A stretch of DNA of 64,000 nt from Termitomyces sp. T153 (lineage: Eukaryota > Basidiomycota > Agaricomycetes > Agaricales > Lyophyllaceae), in contig JACKQL020000016.1 of assembly GCA_018296165.2 (NCBI GenBank), positions 620,001 to 684,000 of the forward strand, read 5' to 3'. The notes beneath the pieces are model-generated. The model searched no databases and was not told the DNA's origin. It saw only the letters and a program-made list of their open reading frames with translations. Below are positions 33,879 through 45,832 of the stretch, piece after piece. The stretch's first letter is position 1. Each line of letters begins with the position of its first letter. The position numbers were made by a program, and so were the translations under genes.

Positions 33879-35867
33879 ATGGCTCTCGCATCTGTCAGCA
33901 TCAGTTTCTCATTTTCTACCCTCCTTTTGACCTCTGCCCCTTCCCAGACTTCTGAATACAAGCTTCGGGGTGACCTCAGAGGCAGCAAAGGCCCAGTTAG
34001 CGCTGCGACCTTCACTAATGATTCAAGTATGGTCTTAATAGGAGGTAGGTCTTTCAATTTGCCTTGACTACACAAATTGATCATTTCTCAGGCGATGATG
34101 GACATGTCCATGTCTATTCCACAAAGGATCTCTCCTCCCTACAAACCCTCTACAATAAGACGTGGGGCAAAGTCACCGCTCTGACTTGTCTCACTATAAA
34201 TGCTGCTGGTAACAGGGGTGAATCTATATGTGTCGGGACCATTTGAGGATCAATCTGCCTTATTCTCCATGCAAATTCAACCTCCGTACGTCATCTCGAG
34301 TTGAAATGTTGTCCCTCCCTGATCATGGTCCCAGTGGTTCTCTCAGAGGTATTCCAAGGTCTACGATATCTTTGAGTTCAACGATAGCGTTGCCGCCCAG
34401 GCTTGTGATGATGCTAACCAGCGACTTGTGGTCGCTAGCCATAATGGTACAATCAAATTGTTTAGCGTCAGTGCAGGTGGTAAGTATTGGCAGTTATGTC
34501 ACCCCGTCTTTGTCTAACCCCCGGCAGTTGACATGACGGAATTGTGGGTCATTCCACCCGCGGCTGATGCCATCCCCGCAAGCCTCAAGTTCTTTGGTGC
34601 TGGTAGCCAAAATATACTGCTCACCAAGATTGAAAACGGCGAAATGTAGGTGTATCTGAACGGTCAACGTTGAATCCAAGTTTACCCTTTACAGCCTTTG
34701 CATCGATGCTCAAACCTCCAACCAGCTGTGGCAAAAGCATTTAACGAGTGCAATGTGTGCTTTTTCTCGCCGTTGTCCTCCGCATTATTGACTGCCTCTT
34801 CCAGAGGTCATGCCGCCCTTTCGCCTGGCGAAGACCTCTTGTTCACTCATAATCTCACCCAAGGCCACTTTCAACTCCACCGATTTCCTGGTACTCCAGC
34901 CGAAGCAATACCAGGCGTTACGTCTACCCGGCGTAGAATCATTCAAGGAGTATTTGCAGAAGAAGGCAAAATTATCGTGTGCGGCAGCGATCATGGAACG
35001 GTCTACGTGGTAGACACGGCGACTCGGGAAATATTGCAGAAGTTGTCTGGATCTGGTGAGTTATATAACCCTGGTTGATGATTTGCGCTCATGGTATCTT
35101 AGGACTCATGCAAGTCATTGCAGTCGCCAAACATGAAGATGGGTATGATATGATCGTAGGTGGCTCCAGTTTGGGAGGTTTTGAGGCGTATATGTGGGTG
35201 AAAGAGGTGCGTAGTTCTGATTCACTATCAAGTCTGCATTCACCAACTTGTCATCTAGCCCTTCGAAAGTGCCAATGAACCACTTGCAACGGGCTTCACG
35301 GTGGTTTATGCAAAGTGGTTCTCTATTCAAAACAAGCTGCTTACTGCGTGCTCTATGCCACTGTGTTATTGCGGGTACTGTTTCCAACAATGGCTGTCCC
35401 CTTCATCAATGTTTGTTTACTTGCCCCTCCCTCGATATCTTTTTGTGTACTAAATTTGCACTCCCTAGCCCATCCCCAGTGTCAGAGCGCTAACTGCGCA
35501 GCTTTTCAAGTCAAACGCTCAAGATCTTGCCACCCACCATCGTGCGGCTCCAGATGCTTTTGCTCAAACCGTTGAACATACAGTGCTCTCCCCCATTATG
35601 TCTGTAGATAGTAATATTGCAGAGCAAAGCGCGAGTCCAGTCACCCTCTCGTATGTTACCCAGGCGGTCGGTGCCCAATCTTACACTACAATCCGGACCA
35701 TCACTAGTGCACAGGCCAAAGAGGTCTCCACAATCACTCAATTTGTTACGGTTACTCGCCCGACGGCGGAGAGTTTTACTACCACAAAGCCGGAGTTATC
35801 AGAGGAAGAGTCTGCCGAGGTGGATGATGTAGAAGTGCCGTTTCACGTTGTTGATCTTAATATCTGA
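33879..35867 (+). CDS. WD40-repeat-like protein
   Basis: An ATG at 33,879 begins MALASVSISFSFSTLLLTSA, which could be a signal peptide or first strand. Exons separated by short introns show beta-propeller features: GSKGPVSAATFTNDSSMVLI, then DDGHVHVYSTKDLSSLQTL, WGKVTALTCL, SHNGTIKLFSVSAG, ELWVIPPAADAIPASLKFFG, GHAALSPGEDLLFTHNLTQG, FAEEGKIIVCGSDHGTVYVV, DTATREILQKLSGSG and VIAVAKHEDGYDMIVGGSS. The pattern of G-x-D-D-G-x-V-x-V-(Y/W) units spaced about 45 residues fits WD40 repeats. The C-terminal exon (35,583-35,867) is threonine/serine-rich and ends VEVPFHVVDLNI. The role in the transposon is unknown. It precedes the transposase on the same strand. Confidence 0.6.
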
Positions 35868-36374
35868 TTGTATTTCGTTACCTTTGAAAAATTTGAAAAT
35901 GAAGTTGTATGAGGTACCGAACTTCTCATCATGTGAATATTAATGAGTATCTGTTCTTCGTTATCACATGTATCGCGCCCCGCACATGTACGGGAACTTG
36001 CGAAACTCTTTGTCTTTCTGGGGACAAAGAAAATGACTGCCTAAAAGAGTCCAATAACAATCGGTATGCTTATCGTTATCCCCGCTTGGCACATGTTTGA
36101 TTTTGACTCCTTACATAGATTTTCTTGGAGGCAGGCCCAGGCTGCAGTTACAGCCCTTCCTTTCATATGCGTGAAATGTGCCGACTAAGCTATAATTTCG
36201 AAGGGGACAGGGCACAGGGTGCAGGAGGTTCTCAATTGTTTCCACAGAGCATTGTATGGCGAACCTTTGTCATACTAATTGATGTTTCCATCGGATGTTA
36301 TCTCGCTTAGTCTGCATATTGATTTTGTCTCTTGGCTACTTACGATCGCCTCCCTCCCTTTTACTACCTCTTCG
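35868..36374. other. Spacer between WD40-like gene and transposase
   Basis: About 500 bp with no gene. It would hold the terminator of the upstream gene and the promoter of the transposase. I see no convincing TATA box or other site. Confidence 0.4.
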
Positions 36375-39300
36375 ATGTCGCCGAAAGACAAAATCTGCAC
36401 TTGCACAAAATTCAAATGCCATCTGAATCGGCTTCCAGATGGCACCTGTGGCACCTTGGTTGATGCCAGGACACTTCGAAATCATGAAAAGGAGGACAAG
36501 GCTCAGAGATTAGGTGATCGTGCCTTAGCATACAAAGCACGAGCCTTGAAGGCTCATGAAGCTGAGATAGCAATTGCTATGAACAATCTTTTGCTGAGCG
36601 ATATTGCAGCGCATCTGGCAACGCTTCCGCCTGTAACCAGTGATAAGCCAAATTTACCAATTAACAGGGTGAGCAAACTTGTCGCTGGTCTCAACGAGAT
36701 TGAGGGTGTACTTGAATCTTTGCGCACCAAGGTGCAAGCGATTGGTTTGGCTCCGTTTCACACAGGCGACCATATGTTCGCGGACAAGCTTATGGCGCTA
36801 GAATCGATCAAGCAAACTTTAGTTGAGCAAACTACGCGTTTACGTACCATTGGAAGAGTCAAGACTCCTGCCGTCGTGCACATGCATGGCGTTGTCGACA
36901 CCCTATGGCAGGATGTTCAGCGCTTTCTCGACGAGACGACGGAGTCATGGACAAATGCGCTAGACACACGAATTGCAGAGCCACTGGCGCTCGCACACAG
37001 TCAATTCGACACGAGTGAGTCACCAATGGCAATGTGCATGAATTGTTCTCTGATTCTTTCTTCCTCAGGTGACCATTTTTTCCTCGGCTTTAGCAAAGTG
37101 GTACCTTTCCTCCAACTTGTGGTCTTCATGATCACCGTCTGCCATGTTGTCCTATGCCTTCCTCGTAGGGGAACTGTCTGGATATTCCAGATGTGCAGTA
37201 AAATCATAAGCGACGCTTTTTCCTTTCTCCCATCTATTCCGCGTCCCATTGCTGGCGTCCTTGATAAATTCCCTGTCAATATTCACACCACTATGAAACC
37301 CCTTCGCATAGAGGGAAAGTCCTTGGTTTACGCTTCCTGTCCAAAGTGTCATGTGATTTACAGGCCCAAATTCCCCGACGTTAAAGCAGGTGATCACAGC
37401 AAAGTACCTGTCTACCCCTTACAGTGTGACGCCGTTCGGCATGGTGTTCTCTGCGAAGAATTGCTCGTTCGTCCTAAGTCAATAGGAAGCCGCCGACTGG
37501 ACATCTACGTTCCCATCCGGCCTTACGTTGTATTTGACTTTAAAGATTGGTTTGCCGGGTTACTCTCGCGAGAATCATATGAAAAAAAGATGGATCAGGC
37601 TTGGAAGCGGATGGAAATGCCTTCTGACGGAATACTAAGGGACATCTTTCAAGGTTCTGCTATCCAAAATTTCAAAGGCCCCGATGGAAAATCTCACTTT
37701 AGCGTCTATGGAGGTGAAAATGCTGGTCGTTACCTTTTCTCACTCAGTGTGGATTTCTTCAACCCTTTGGGCAACAAACAAGCTGGAAAGAAGATCTCTA
37801 TTGGCATGATATGCATTGTGTGCTTGAATTTACCTATCAAGGAATGGTATAGACCAGAGAACATGTTTATCCACATCATTCCTGGCCCCAAGGAACCTGA
37901 GGCCCAACTGGATGGAATGAACCCATACTTGCGCCCCATCATCGATGAATTCTTGGATCTCTGGTCAGGTGTTGCCTTTAGCCAGACCGCCGACTTCCCT
38001 TACGGTCAACTGATTCTGTGTGCCATCGTTCTCGTAATTTGTGATCTCATGATGGTTTGAAAAGTTGGAGGCTTTACTTCAATCCATCACGAGTACTTTT
38101 GTTCCCACTGCTGGTGCAACAGGACATCTCACAAACTCAGCAATTTTGATGTTAAATGCTGGAAATTCCAAACTGATGAAGAATGTCGAGACTTGGCTGA
38201 GAACTACTTCTCGGCTTCTTCTCCAGAAGAGGCGTCTGCTCTTGTTGGCAAATCGGGTTTGCAATGGACCGAGCTTCTCCGGCTTCCGTACTACAAGGCA
38301 TCAACATACCTTGTTGTTGATGTTATGCATAATCTCTTTCTCAGTTTGATTAAAGAGGACTTCCAGAACATCCTTGGTTATGACCCCGACAATAAGAAGC
38401 GCAAGACCAAGAAGGGAGCTCCAGCAAAGTTGACTGTGGTGAATTTTCACTACTTTGAAGCCAATCCTGAGCCGGATTCAGAGACTGAGCCGAAGGTTTT
38501 CAATGATGTATATACGTTTCGCCAGTGGCTTCAACAGCCCATTGATTTCAGCGCTGAAGGCCCGGCTTTTGATAAAGCAGTCAAGAGATGGAGAAACTTG
38601 CGCAAAGAAGCCCTGATTTGTATGGCGACAGGATTAGGTATTCAACTATCGCTGGGAGATAAAGGGACTAGAGAGGACTATGCTTGTGCAATCCTTCTCT
38701 GGGTATGTATACATTGGTCAATGTGTATGAACAACGTTGACTTAGATTGTTCTACCAGCAACTTCAGCAACCAGAACACGATGTCACATTGTTTCATGGG
38801 GAAATCTTCTCAGAAGATGAAATGGAGACTATCTGGGCTGACCTCGAAGATATTATCAGACCTTCCTGGGTGACTTCGGTCCCAACAACTCTCTTATCAA
38901 GTGGGCCCAAGCTCAAAGCGGATCAATGGCGGATGGTCGGCTGTGTAAATCTTCCCATATCTTTGACCTGCTCATGGTGGGATGGTGACAAACAAAAGAA
39001 AAATCTCCTGCATCTGACAATGCTGCTTTCTTCGGCTGTCCAAGTGGCGACTTCTCGAGTGACTAGCGCAAATCATAGAGCGCGTTATTTGGAGCTCATG
39101 ACTGAGTATTGAACAGAGCTTGCTCGCCTCTTCCCATTCTATGAATGTGTCCCCAATCATCACATGGCCTTCCACATTCCTGATTTTCTCGAATTATTTG
39201 GTCCTGCTTCAGGCTGGTGGGCCTTTCCTTTTGAGCGTGCAATTGGGCAACTACAGCAAATGTCAACGAATTACAAGAAAGGTAAGACCAACGTATTCAT

Positions 39301-39732
39301 TTGGCTTCGATTAATAACACGCAGTTCAGGTGAATATGAAGAGACAATTGTGCGCGCTTGGCATCGGACATCTAGTGTAAGAGGGCTCTTCCTTAAACAG
39401 GCCTGCCCCAACATCATCAAAGAATGCGAGTCCATGTTTCAGACTCTCGTTCGACCACAGACTCGTGGGATCCTGGCGACTGAAGAGGACGATGCTTTTA
39501 CCCTCATTTCGTTTGACAGGACTGAAGTAAACGATGATGATGACAATACTCTAAAAGGGAAATTAACCCCACTTCCCAAAGGATATGGTCTGGCAATTGA
39601 ACATGCCAAGCCGTATCACAAAATTCCTCCGAAAGCGGTCATTAAATCTCAAATCCATCACTTCGGCTTGTCATACACCTCTTGTGAGAAGCACAAGGGC
39701 AACAGCTTTGTCTTCTTGCAAAACGTCTCTGC

Positions 39733-40897
39733 TGTCAGGGTCCGCTGACCTCGGGGGCGCAGCTGCACTGGGCGAGTCCTTACTAGGCGGGCGTGATTCC
39801 CCTGCATTGGTGACCGGACACTCAAAGACAATCTGGGTCCTGGTGGTTTGCACGGGTAATTGGGGAGATGTGATCCAGACGGATCCGGGAAGGTCCGGAG
39901 AAGTCGGATTGTGGGGAAAGGAGACGGTCTTGGCGGGGTTCAGGCAGAAGGCCGTACGGGAGATTTGCGGAAGCAAGGGAGTAGGTGGCTGTGTGATCAA
40001 TGGGGGCGGAGCCGGAGTTTGATGGGAGATCATTTGGAGTTGATGGAGTCCGGGACCGAGCGAAGAGTGAGGTTCGGACCTGGTAAGGAGTGTCGGGGTT
40101 CGTAATTATAATCGCGGAGTTCGTGAGGTCGTTAGGGTTAATGAAGAATTGGGCACAAGGGTCAGACGACGTCACCGAGACGGCATCGGACAAGACAATA
40201 TGGAACAAGAGTAGATTCGAGTGGAGGTACGAAACGATAACGAGAACGATAACGAAAAGGGGACGAGACAAGACCGGGAGACTGAGATAAGACCGGGAGA
40301 CTGAGATAAGACCGGGAGACTGAGATAAGACCGGGAAACTGAGAGTAAGGAGAAAGAGATACGAAAACGAACACGAAACACAAAGAGGAAACAATCAGAC
40401 CATAGGTAACGTTAAGCAATATCAAGACCGGAGTACGAAGAGCTACTCGATGACTTATATACTGACTACCGGAGGACTTCGGGGTACGTCGGCTGTGGCG
40501 GCGGGGCTTGGCGGGGCTTGACGGAGTGGGCGGGTGTTGGTTGTGATCGAAGATCGTGCCGTGCTGATACGTTGATGGGATCGCGGGTTGTCCCGAGGTT
40601 GTTGTGATACTCCGGAATAGGTCGGAGGAAGCAGGGTGTTGAGTTAATGATGGGTGGCGAAGATCAGGAATAGCGGGGGTGGTTCTCGGGGTTCGGGAAG
40701 CCCAGGGTAAGTGTCAGTGGCTGCGGGGCAGGCACCGAAGTTGGCCAGGGGGCCGTCGGAGTTAGCCGGGGAGGCGTCGGAGTTAGCCGAAGTAGGCGCG
40801 GGGCATGGGCGGAAGTTCGGCGGAGCGTTGGGGGTCCTTTTGGGGGTTCGGGGGTTTGATGGACGATGTGCGGGGCTTTGGGGAATGGGTCGTGACA
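39733..40897 (-). repeat. 3' LTR of the retrotransposon (1,165 bp)
   Basis: It differs from the other LTR by a couple of dozen scattered substitutions as judged by eye, so insertion is fairly recent but not current. It contains one more copy of a 19-bp tandem unit (GATAAGACCGGGAGACTGA) near 40,280-40,340. This accounts for its 19 extra bases. Confidence 0.88.
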
Positions 40898-40913
40898 TCA
40901 CCCCCCTTTCAGC
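40898..40913 (-). other. Polypurine tract
   Basis: On the minus strand GCTGAAAGGGGGGTGA immediately precedes the LTR start TGTCACGACC. This is the expected primer for plus-strand synthesis and fixes the element's direction. The unrelated Gypsy LTR at 858 is preceded by a very similar AGAGGGGGGGTGA. Confidence 0.8.
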
Positions 40914-41107
40914 GTCGAGACCCTTCGAGACGCGGGGCAGGACGGGGATCGGCGGGGCGTGGGAGTCGAAGCCGAGCAATATTGATCAATCCGCAGCGAG
41001 TGATAGCGGCGTGGGAGGCGAAGTCGAAGCGCGGCCGCCGTTTCGTCAGGGTCCTCCTCACTCAATTTAAAGCTTTGGGCGTGCCCCGGGGTTTCCCAAA
41101 TTTCGTC

Positions 41108-42238
41108 ATGTCTTCCCCCAGCGTTCCAGTGGTTTCTCCCGCCGATTTAGACGAGGTGGTGGTGTATGACAGTGGGGGTGAGGAGTTCGAGCGTCGGCGC
41201 CGGGGTAGCGTTAGGGACCGGAGTCGTAAGTGTTGTCGAATTTTCCTTTCGGGATGGTTAACGGGGTTCCGGTAGAGTCGTCCGTAGTAGTAGTGGTGGA
41301 CTTTCCGGGGGCTCCGAAGCGGACCAAGTTTCGTCCCGCGGTGCCAAAGGGGAAGGGGGCGTCTTCGGTGGTGGTTCGGGGAAAGCGTCGAGCTTCCCCA
41401 CCCTCGGGGGCGGGACCCAGCAAGAGGCCGCGTGGGCGCGAGTTGTCGGCGGGGCCTCCCGAGTCTTCCCTCTTTTCCCCTGTCCCTGGCGTTCCCTCGG
41501 AGCGGTCGTCGAGTCCCTCCGCGCCGATTCCTTCAATCACGGAGGTCTTCCTTCGCAAGCAGGTGGAGGCCTTGACGACGTCGTTGGCAGTACGGGAGGG
41601 GGAGCTCCGCCGGGCGAGGGAGGATCGTGACGCGGCGCGGACGGAGAAGGAAGCGATGGAGCGGGAGAGGAATACTTCGGTGCGCGTGGCGACGGAGCGG
41701 GCGCTAGAGGTGCGGGGTCTGCGGGAGCGTCTGGCGCAGGTGGAGGGGCAACCCGCGGGGGAAGCGGAGGGGCGGGGACGAGTTCCGGAGGGGGATGCGT
41801 TGTGGGCGGAGCTGGAGGCGGCGAGGCGGAGGGAGGATTGGTTGGCCAACGAGGCCGCCTCGGGTCGCGCGGGGATTCTTCATGAGTTGTCTCCCATTCC
41901 TCCGTTCGTTATTGACGGTTCATTTTCGGAGTTTAGGCTGGGTGCGGGAGCATCGGGTCCTCTTGGACGGTGCCTCCGCGGCGTTCGCGTCGATTCAGGA
42001 CGGGTTGACGCAGGGGTCCGCGGTCCAGCCTCCGGAGTTGCAGCAGGGAATGGCGCGGTTGGAGAGGTTGCTGGCGGGGCATCGGCGACGCAATGCGGTG
42101 GCCCCGGGGTCGTGGTGGGAGGTGGCGGCCGATGCGGGGGAGGCATTGCCGGGGTTGGCGGAGATCCTAGCGGTGGTGCGGGCCCAGATGGAGGTCGACC
42201 TGGGGGTTGGGTTTCCGGGAGGTTCGGGGAGGGAGTGA
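41108..42238 (+). CDS. Intron-containing coiled-coil gene, antisense inside the LTR element
   Basis: Exons 41,108-41,225, 41,276-41,885 and 41,932-42,238 with GT-AG introns of 50 and 46 bp give a 344-residue open protein. MSSPSVPVVSPADLDEVVVY begins it. Basic and proline-rich stretches follow (PKRTKFRPAVPKGKG, GPSKRPRGREL), then a long coiled coil (FLRKQVEALTTSLAVREGEL, LRERLAQVEG, ELEAARRREDWLANEAASGR). The last exon reads WVREHRVLLDGASAAFASIQ and RNAVAPGSWWEVAADAGEAL. The introns are read in the direction opposite to the retrotransposon's own transcript, which explains why they survived retrotransposition. Function unknown; possibly a Gag-like or DNA-binding factor. Confidence 0.65.
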
Positions 42239-44673
42239 GGTGGGTGTGGGCCTCGTTTCTTGTCGCTCTTGGACTTGCTGCCTTCCCGCCTATTGTATAT
42301 ATGATTTTTTGTACGCGAACATGTCACTTCTTGGTCCCTGGGCGTGTGAAGTGAGATTTTTAGTTTTGTCTGAGGGCGAAGTAAGCGAAACACGCAGGGG
42401 TGTGAGAGGGAGTGGAATCCCTAGTGAGTTCAGAGGCGGGGGTTACGTCCGCTAGTGCCGTCTGCGCTGGCTAGTCCCGGGGTTGGTCGGGACGGGGCGG
42501 GGCATCGCAGGAGGGCTCCCGGGGTCTGTCGGGGTTGGTGGGAGTTCTCCGGTGGGGTCCCCGGCATTTCGGGCGGTGTCGTTGGATTTGTTTCTCGGAA
42601 ATTTTCGACTGGGGGTGTAGGGGACGTGCGCCGTTTTGGTAGTAAAGGGTGGCCTTTGAATTTTGTACGGCGCCCAACGGGTTCGGGGCTTTGGTTGTCT
42701 TGGCGGTGCGGTGGGCGGGGGGTAATGGGGGTCTTCCCATGGTCTAGCCCTTGCGTCGGTATTGGTGGTGAAGGCGGGCGGGCCTTTTTTTATTTATTGG
42801 CGGGGTTGGGTGAGGCGGGGTTCGTCTTCGCAGTATAGTTGGTCCGGGTCGGGGTTGTGTTCTGGAGTGCTGCGTCTGTGGGCGGGCCTGCTTCGGGTGG
42901 CGCTTTGGTGTGCTCCGGAGTGTCGATGACCGAGGGGGTAGGATGCGGGGTGATCAGTCCCAACCAGTTCCTTCGGGTCCGGGGCCCAATTTGGGGTTCC
43001 GGGTCATCTACGTGATATTGCTCTCCTGACCAAAGGTAAGCCCGCGGCGGACAAAGGGGGTCTTACGTATTTCTGATACTTCCTCGAGTTCGGAGGTTCG
43101 GGGGTCGGTGGTTCCTTCATCGGGAAGAAGTGGGTGGTCCCGGAGTCGACTCAAGGGTCACTTGGTGGGGGTTTGTTGGTTGTTCATGGTTGTTGGGGCG
43201 GCGGGAAGGTCGGCCGCGGGAGGGCACTGGAGTGGGGCTCCCCGGGAGATGCGGCAGGGTCGGATTTACTCCTCGTTCGTGTTCCGGAGCGGTCCGGAGA
43301 TTGTGCAAGTGCAGGGGTGATAGTGGGGGGAGGCACTGCCAGCTTGTCTGGAGGCCCCGGTGATGTGGTCCCTGTTCGGGCGGACATATTCCGGTGTAGG
43401 GGCGGGGTTCGGAGTGGGTGGTGATTTCTGTTGCGGAGTTGGGGCTACCAGGGCATCGTTGTCGAGCCGGCGCTGTGAGTTTTCTTGGTCAGATGTCGGG
43501 GTCGGAGCGGAGGCCCTGGAGTCGTGTCGCCAGGGTCCGGAGCTGGGTTGATGGGTTCGGAGGGGTCCTGGGTGGGGCTGTTTCGGGCTGGCGCGGGGTC
43601 GTTTTGGGTCGTCGAGCCATATGGGGGAGGTCTTTTGAGGATATGGGAGCGCGTGCCCCTGGGGGTTGTCGGTCGCTTAAATGGCCGATCGTTGTTTTCT
43701 AGATGATGGTGGGGCTTCTCCCTCCCTTATATGAACATGTCAGCGAATTTAGAGTGCTTGGGGAATTACTTCGTATAGGGTCCTTTTTCCTATAGTTGGT
43801 TCGGGGTGGCCCCTATGCTGGGGATTCCTTCGTGGGAGGTGGCGTAGTCTGGTGGCGGAGTGTAAGCTCGGGGATGTTTTGGTCCTGTTCCGGGGTTGTC
43901 AGGGTCGGGTCGGGGGAGTCGGGGCCCCTTCATTTGTTGGGCGGAGGTGACGGCCGATCGATCGAGGTCCGGAAGCAGGTCACGGGGTTGGAGCATAGCC
44001 TAGGTCTGAGGTTCTTGTCCTGTGGTGGATTCGAGCTTGATTTCGATGGTTTCGGGGTTAGTTGTCGGAGGGTTTAGTTCCTTGGAGGGGGTCGATAATA
44101 GGGTTTGGTGATGTTGTTGGTGATTAGTCGCGTTCGTCGGTCTGCGGGGTTGCTGGGGGGCCGGTGAATCCACAGGCGGGCTTCGGGGAAGCGCGTTCTC
44201 AGTGGTTTCTTTGTAGCTGGCGATCCTCGCGCTGTGGGTGACTGTTCCATGGCAGGTTGGCATTATTGTGGGTCGGAGGGCTGGCGCGGTGCCGGAGACC
44301 TTGTTACTCATTCGATCGGATGGTCGCCAGGCCTTAGGATGTTATTCTTTGGGTGATGTCGGGGTCGACTTTGTGCGAGAGAGCGGAGTTGGCGGGGAGT
44401 GTAGGGGTGGGGTGGAAGATGAGTTGACGGTTTGCGTGAGGGGTTGGGAGTTGGGTGTGAGCTGGGGAAGGTGTCCGTGGGGGGAGCCGTTGTATGAAAG
44501 TAACTGGAGCAGAGGGGACGTTTGGTGTCGGATCCACGACTCAATGTGCCTCGGCAAATTGGGCAGGGCCGTATGAATCATAAGGGTTCCCCGGCACGGG
44601 TAGACCATAGACATCGGAGTTATTTGATTGTGTGTGCGGAGATAATGCGGGCATCACGGACGGGGTAAGGTCG
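42239..44673. other. Retrotransposon interior without recognised gene
   Basis: It is very G-rich on the plus strand. Many open frames occur on both strands, as expected from GC content. The longest (about 100-130 codons) show only proline/serine or glycine/valine bias and no domain. Confidence 0.6.
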
Positions 44674-44685
44674 GGTCTTGATATT
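44674..44685 (-). other. Self-priming primer-binding site
   Basis: The minus strand reads AATATCAAGACC one base inside the 5' LTR. It is the perfect complement of GGTCTTGATATT within the same LTR (45,353-45,364). That LTR segment starts 32 nt downstream of a TATATAAG box (45,389-45,396), the expected transcription start. I see no match to a tRNA 3' end. This is the Tf1/sushi arrangement, in which the mRNA 5' end folds back as primer. Confidence 0.75.
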
Positions 44686-44686
44686 A

Positions 44687-45832
44687 TGTCAGGGTCCGCT
44701 GACCTCGGGGGCGCAGCTGCACTGGGCGAGTCCTTACTAGGCGGGCGTGATTCCCCTGCATTGGTGACCGGACACTCAAAGACAATCTGGGTCCTGGTGG
44801 TTTGCACGGGTAATTGGGGAGATGTGATCCAGACGGATCCCGGAAGGTCCGGAGAAGTCGGATTGTGGGGAAATGAGACGGTCTTGGCGGGGTGCAGGCA
44901 GAAGGCCGTACGGGAGATTTGCGGAAGCAAGGGAGTAGGTGGCTGTGTGATCAATGGGGGCGGAGCCGGGGTTTGATGGGAGATCATTTGGAGTTGATGG
45001 AGTCCGGGACCGAGCGAAGAGTGAGGTTCGGACCTGGTAAGGAGTGTCGGGGTTCGTAATTATAATCGCGGAGTTCGTGAGGTCGTTAGGGTTAATGAAG
45101 AATTGGGCACAAGGGTCAGACGACGTCACCGAGACGGCATCGGACAAGACAATATGGAACAAGAGTAGATTCGAGTGGAGGTACGAAACGATAACGAGAA
45201 CGATAACAAAAAGGGGACGAGACAAGACCGGGAGACTGAGATAAGACCGGGAGACTGAGATAAGACCGGGAAACTGAGAGTAAGGAGAAAGAGACACGAA
45301 AACGAACACGAAACACAAAAAGGAAGCAATCAGACCATAGGTAACGTTAAGCAATATCAAGACCGGAGTACGAAGAGCTACTCGATGACTTATATACTGA
45401 CTACCGGAGGACTTCGGGGTACATCGGCTGTGGCGGCGGGGCTTGGCGGGGCTTGTCGGAGTGGGCGGGTGTCGGTTGTGATCGAATATCGTGCCGCGTT
45501 GGTACGTTGATGGGATCGCGGGTTGTTCCGAGGTTGTCGTGATATTCCGGAATAGGTCGGAGGAAGCAGGGTGTCGAGTTAATGATGGGTGGGCGAAGAT
45601 CAGGAATAGCGGGGGTGGTTCTCGGGGTTTGGGAAGCCCAGGGTAAGTGTCAGTGGCTGCGGGGCAGGCACCGAAGTTGGCCAGGGGGCCGTCGGAGTTA
45701 GCCGGGGATGTGTCGGAGTTAGCCGAAGTAGGCGTGGGCATGGGCGGAAGTTCGGCGGAGCGTTGGGGGTCCTTTTGGGGGTTCGGGGGTTTGATGGACG
45801 ATGTGCGGGGCTTTGGGGAATGGGTCGTGACA
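44687..45832 (-). repeat. 5' LTR of the retrotransposon (1,146 bp)
   Basis: Promoter-bearing LTR on the minus strand: TATATAAG at 45,389-45,396 and predicted transcript start at about 45,364. It ends CCCTGACA next to the primer-binding site. Its outer side touches the TCTGC target duplication, after which the transposase reading frame resumes. Confidence 0.88.

Larger units (their letters stand above)
39733..45832 (-). mobile_element. 6.1-kb non-autonomous LTR retrotransposon
   Basis: Two long direct repeats (TGTCAGGG...GTGACA on the plus strand) bound a 3.8-kb interior. The flanks carry a perfect duplication TCTGC (39,728-39,732 and 45,833-45,837). Orientation is minus: next to the left LTR lies the complement of a polypurine tract, and next to the right LTR lies a primer-binding site. 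No protease, RT, RNase H or integrase was found, so it depends on another element. The interior is strikingly G-rich on the plus strand and CpG-rich, unlike its surroundings. It carries one intron-containing gene on the opposite strand. Confidence 0.9.

Noticed and set aside
32995..35867. WD40-like and RPNSGG genes as captured host genes
   Set aside because: They lie in the core between the inner repeats with the transposase rather than in the cargo zones. I prefer to list them as companions, though this remains unproven.
37001..37279. Minus-strand open frame over the transposase introns
   Set aside because: It is a shadow of the plus-strand gene and has no protein-like conservation.
39671..40394. 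Proline/serine-rich open frames inside the long LTRs
   Set aside because: They arise from GC-rich sequence with few stops. They are duplicated in both LTRs, lie over promoter sequences and show no domain.
39733..45832. Plus-strand orientation for the 6.1-kb LTR element
   Set aside because: No polypurine tract precedes 44,687 on the plus strand, whereas GCTGAAAGGGGGGTGA precedes the LTR on the minus strand. The primer site and TATA spacing also fit only minus.
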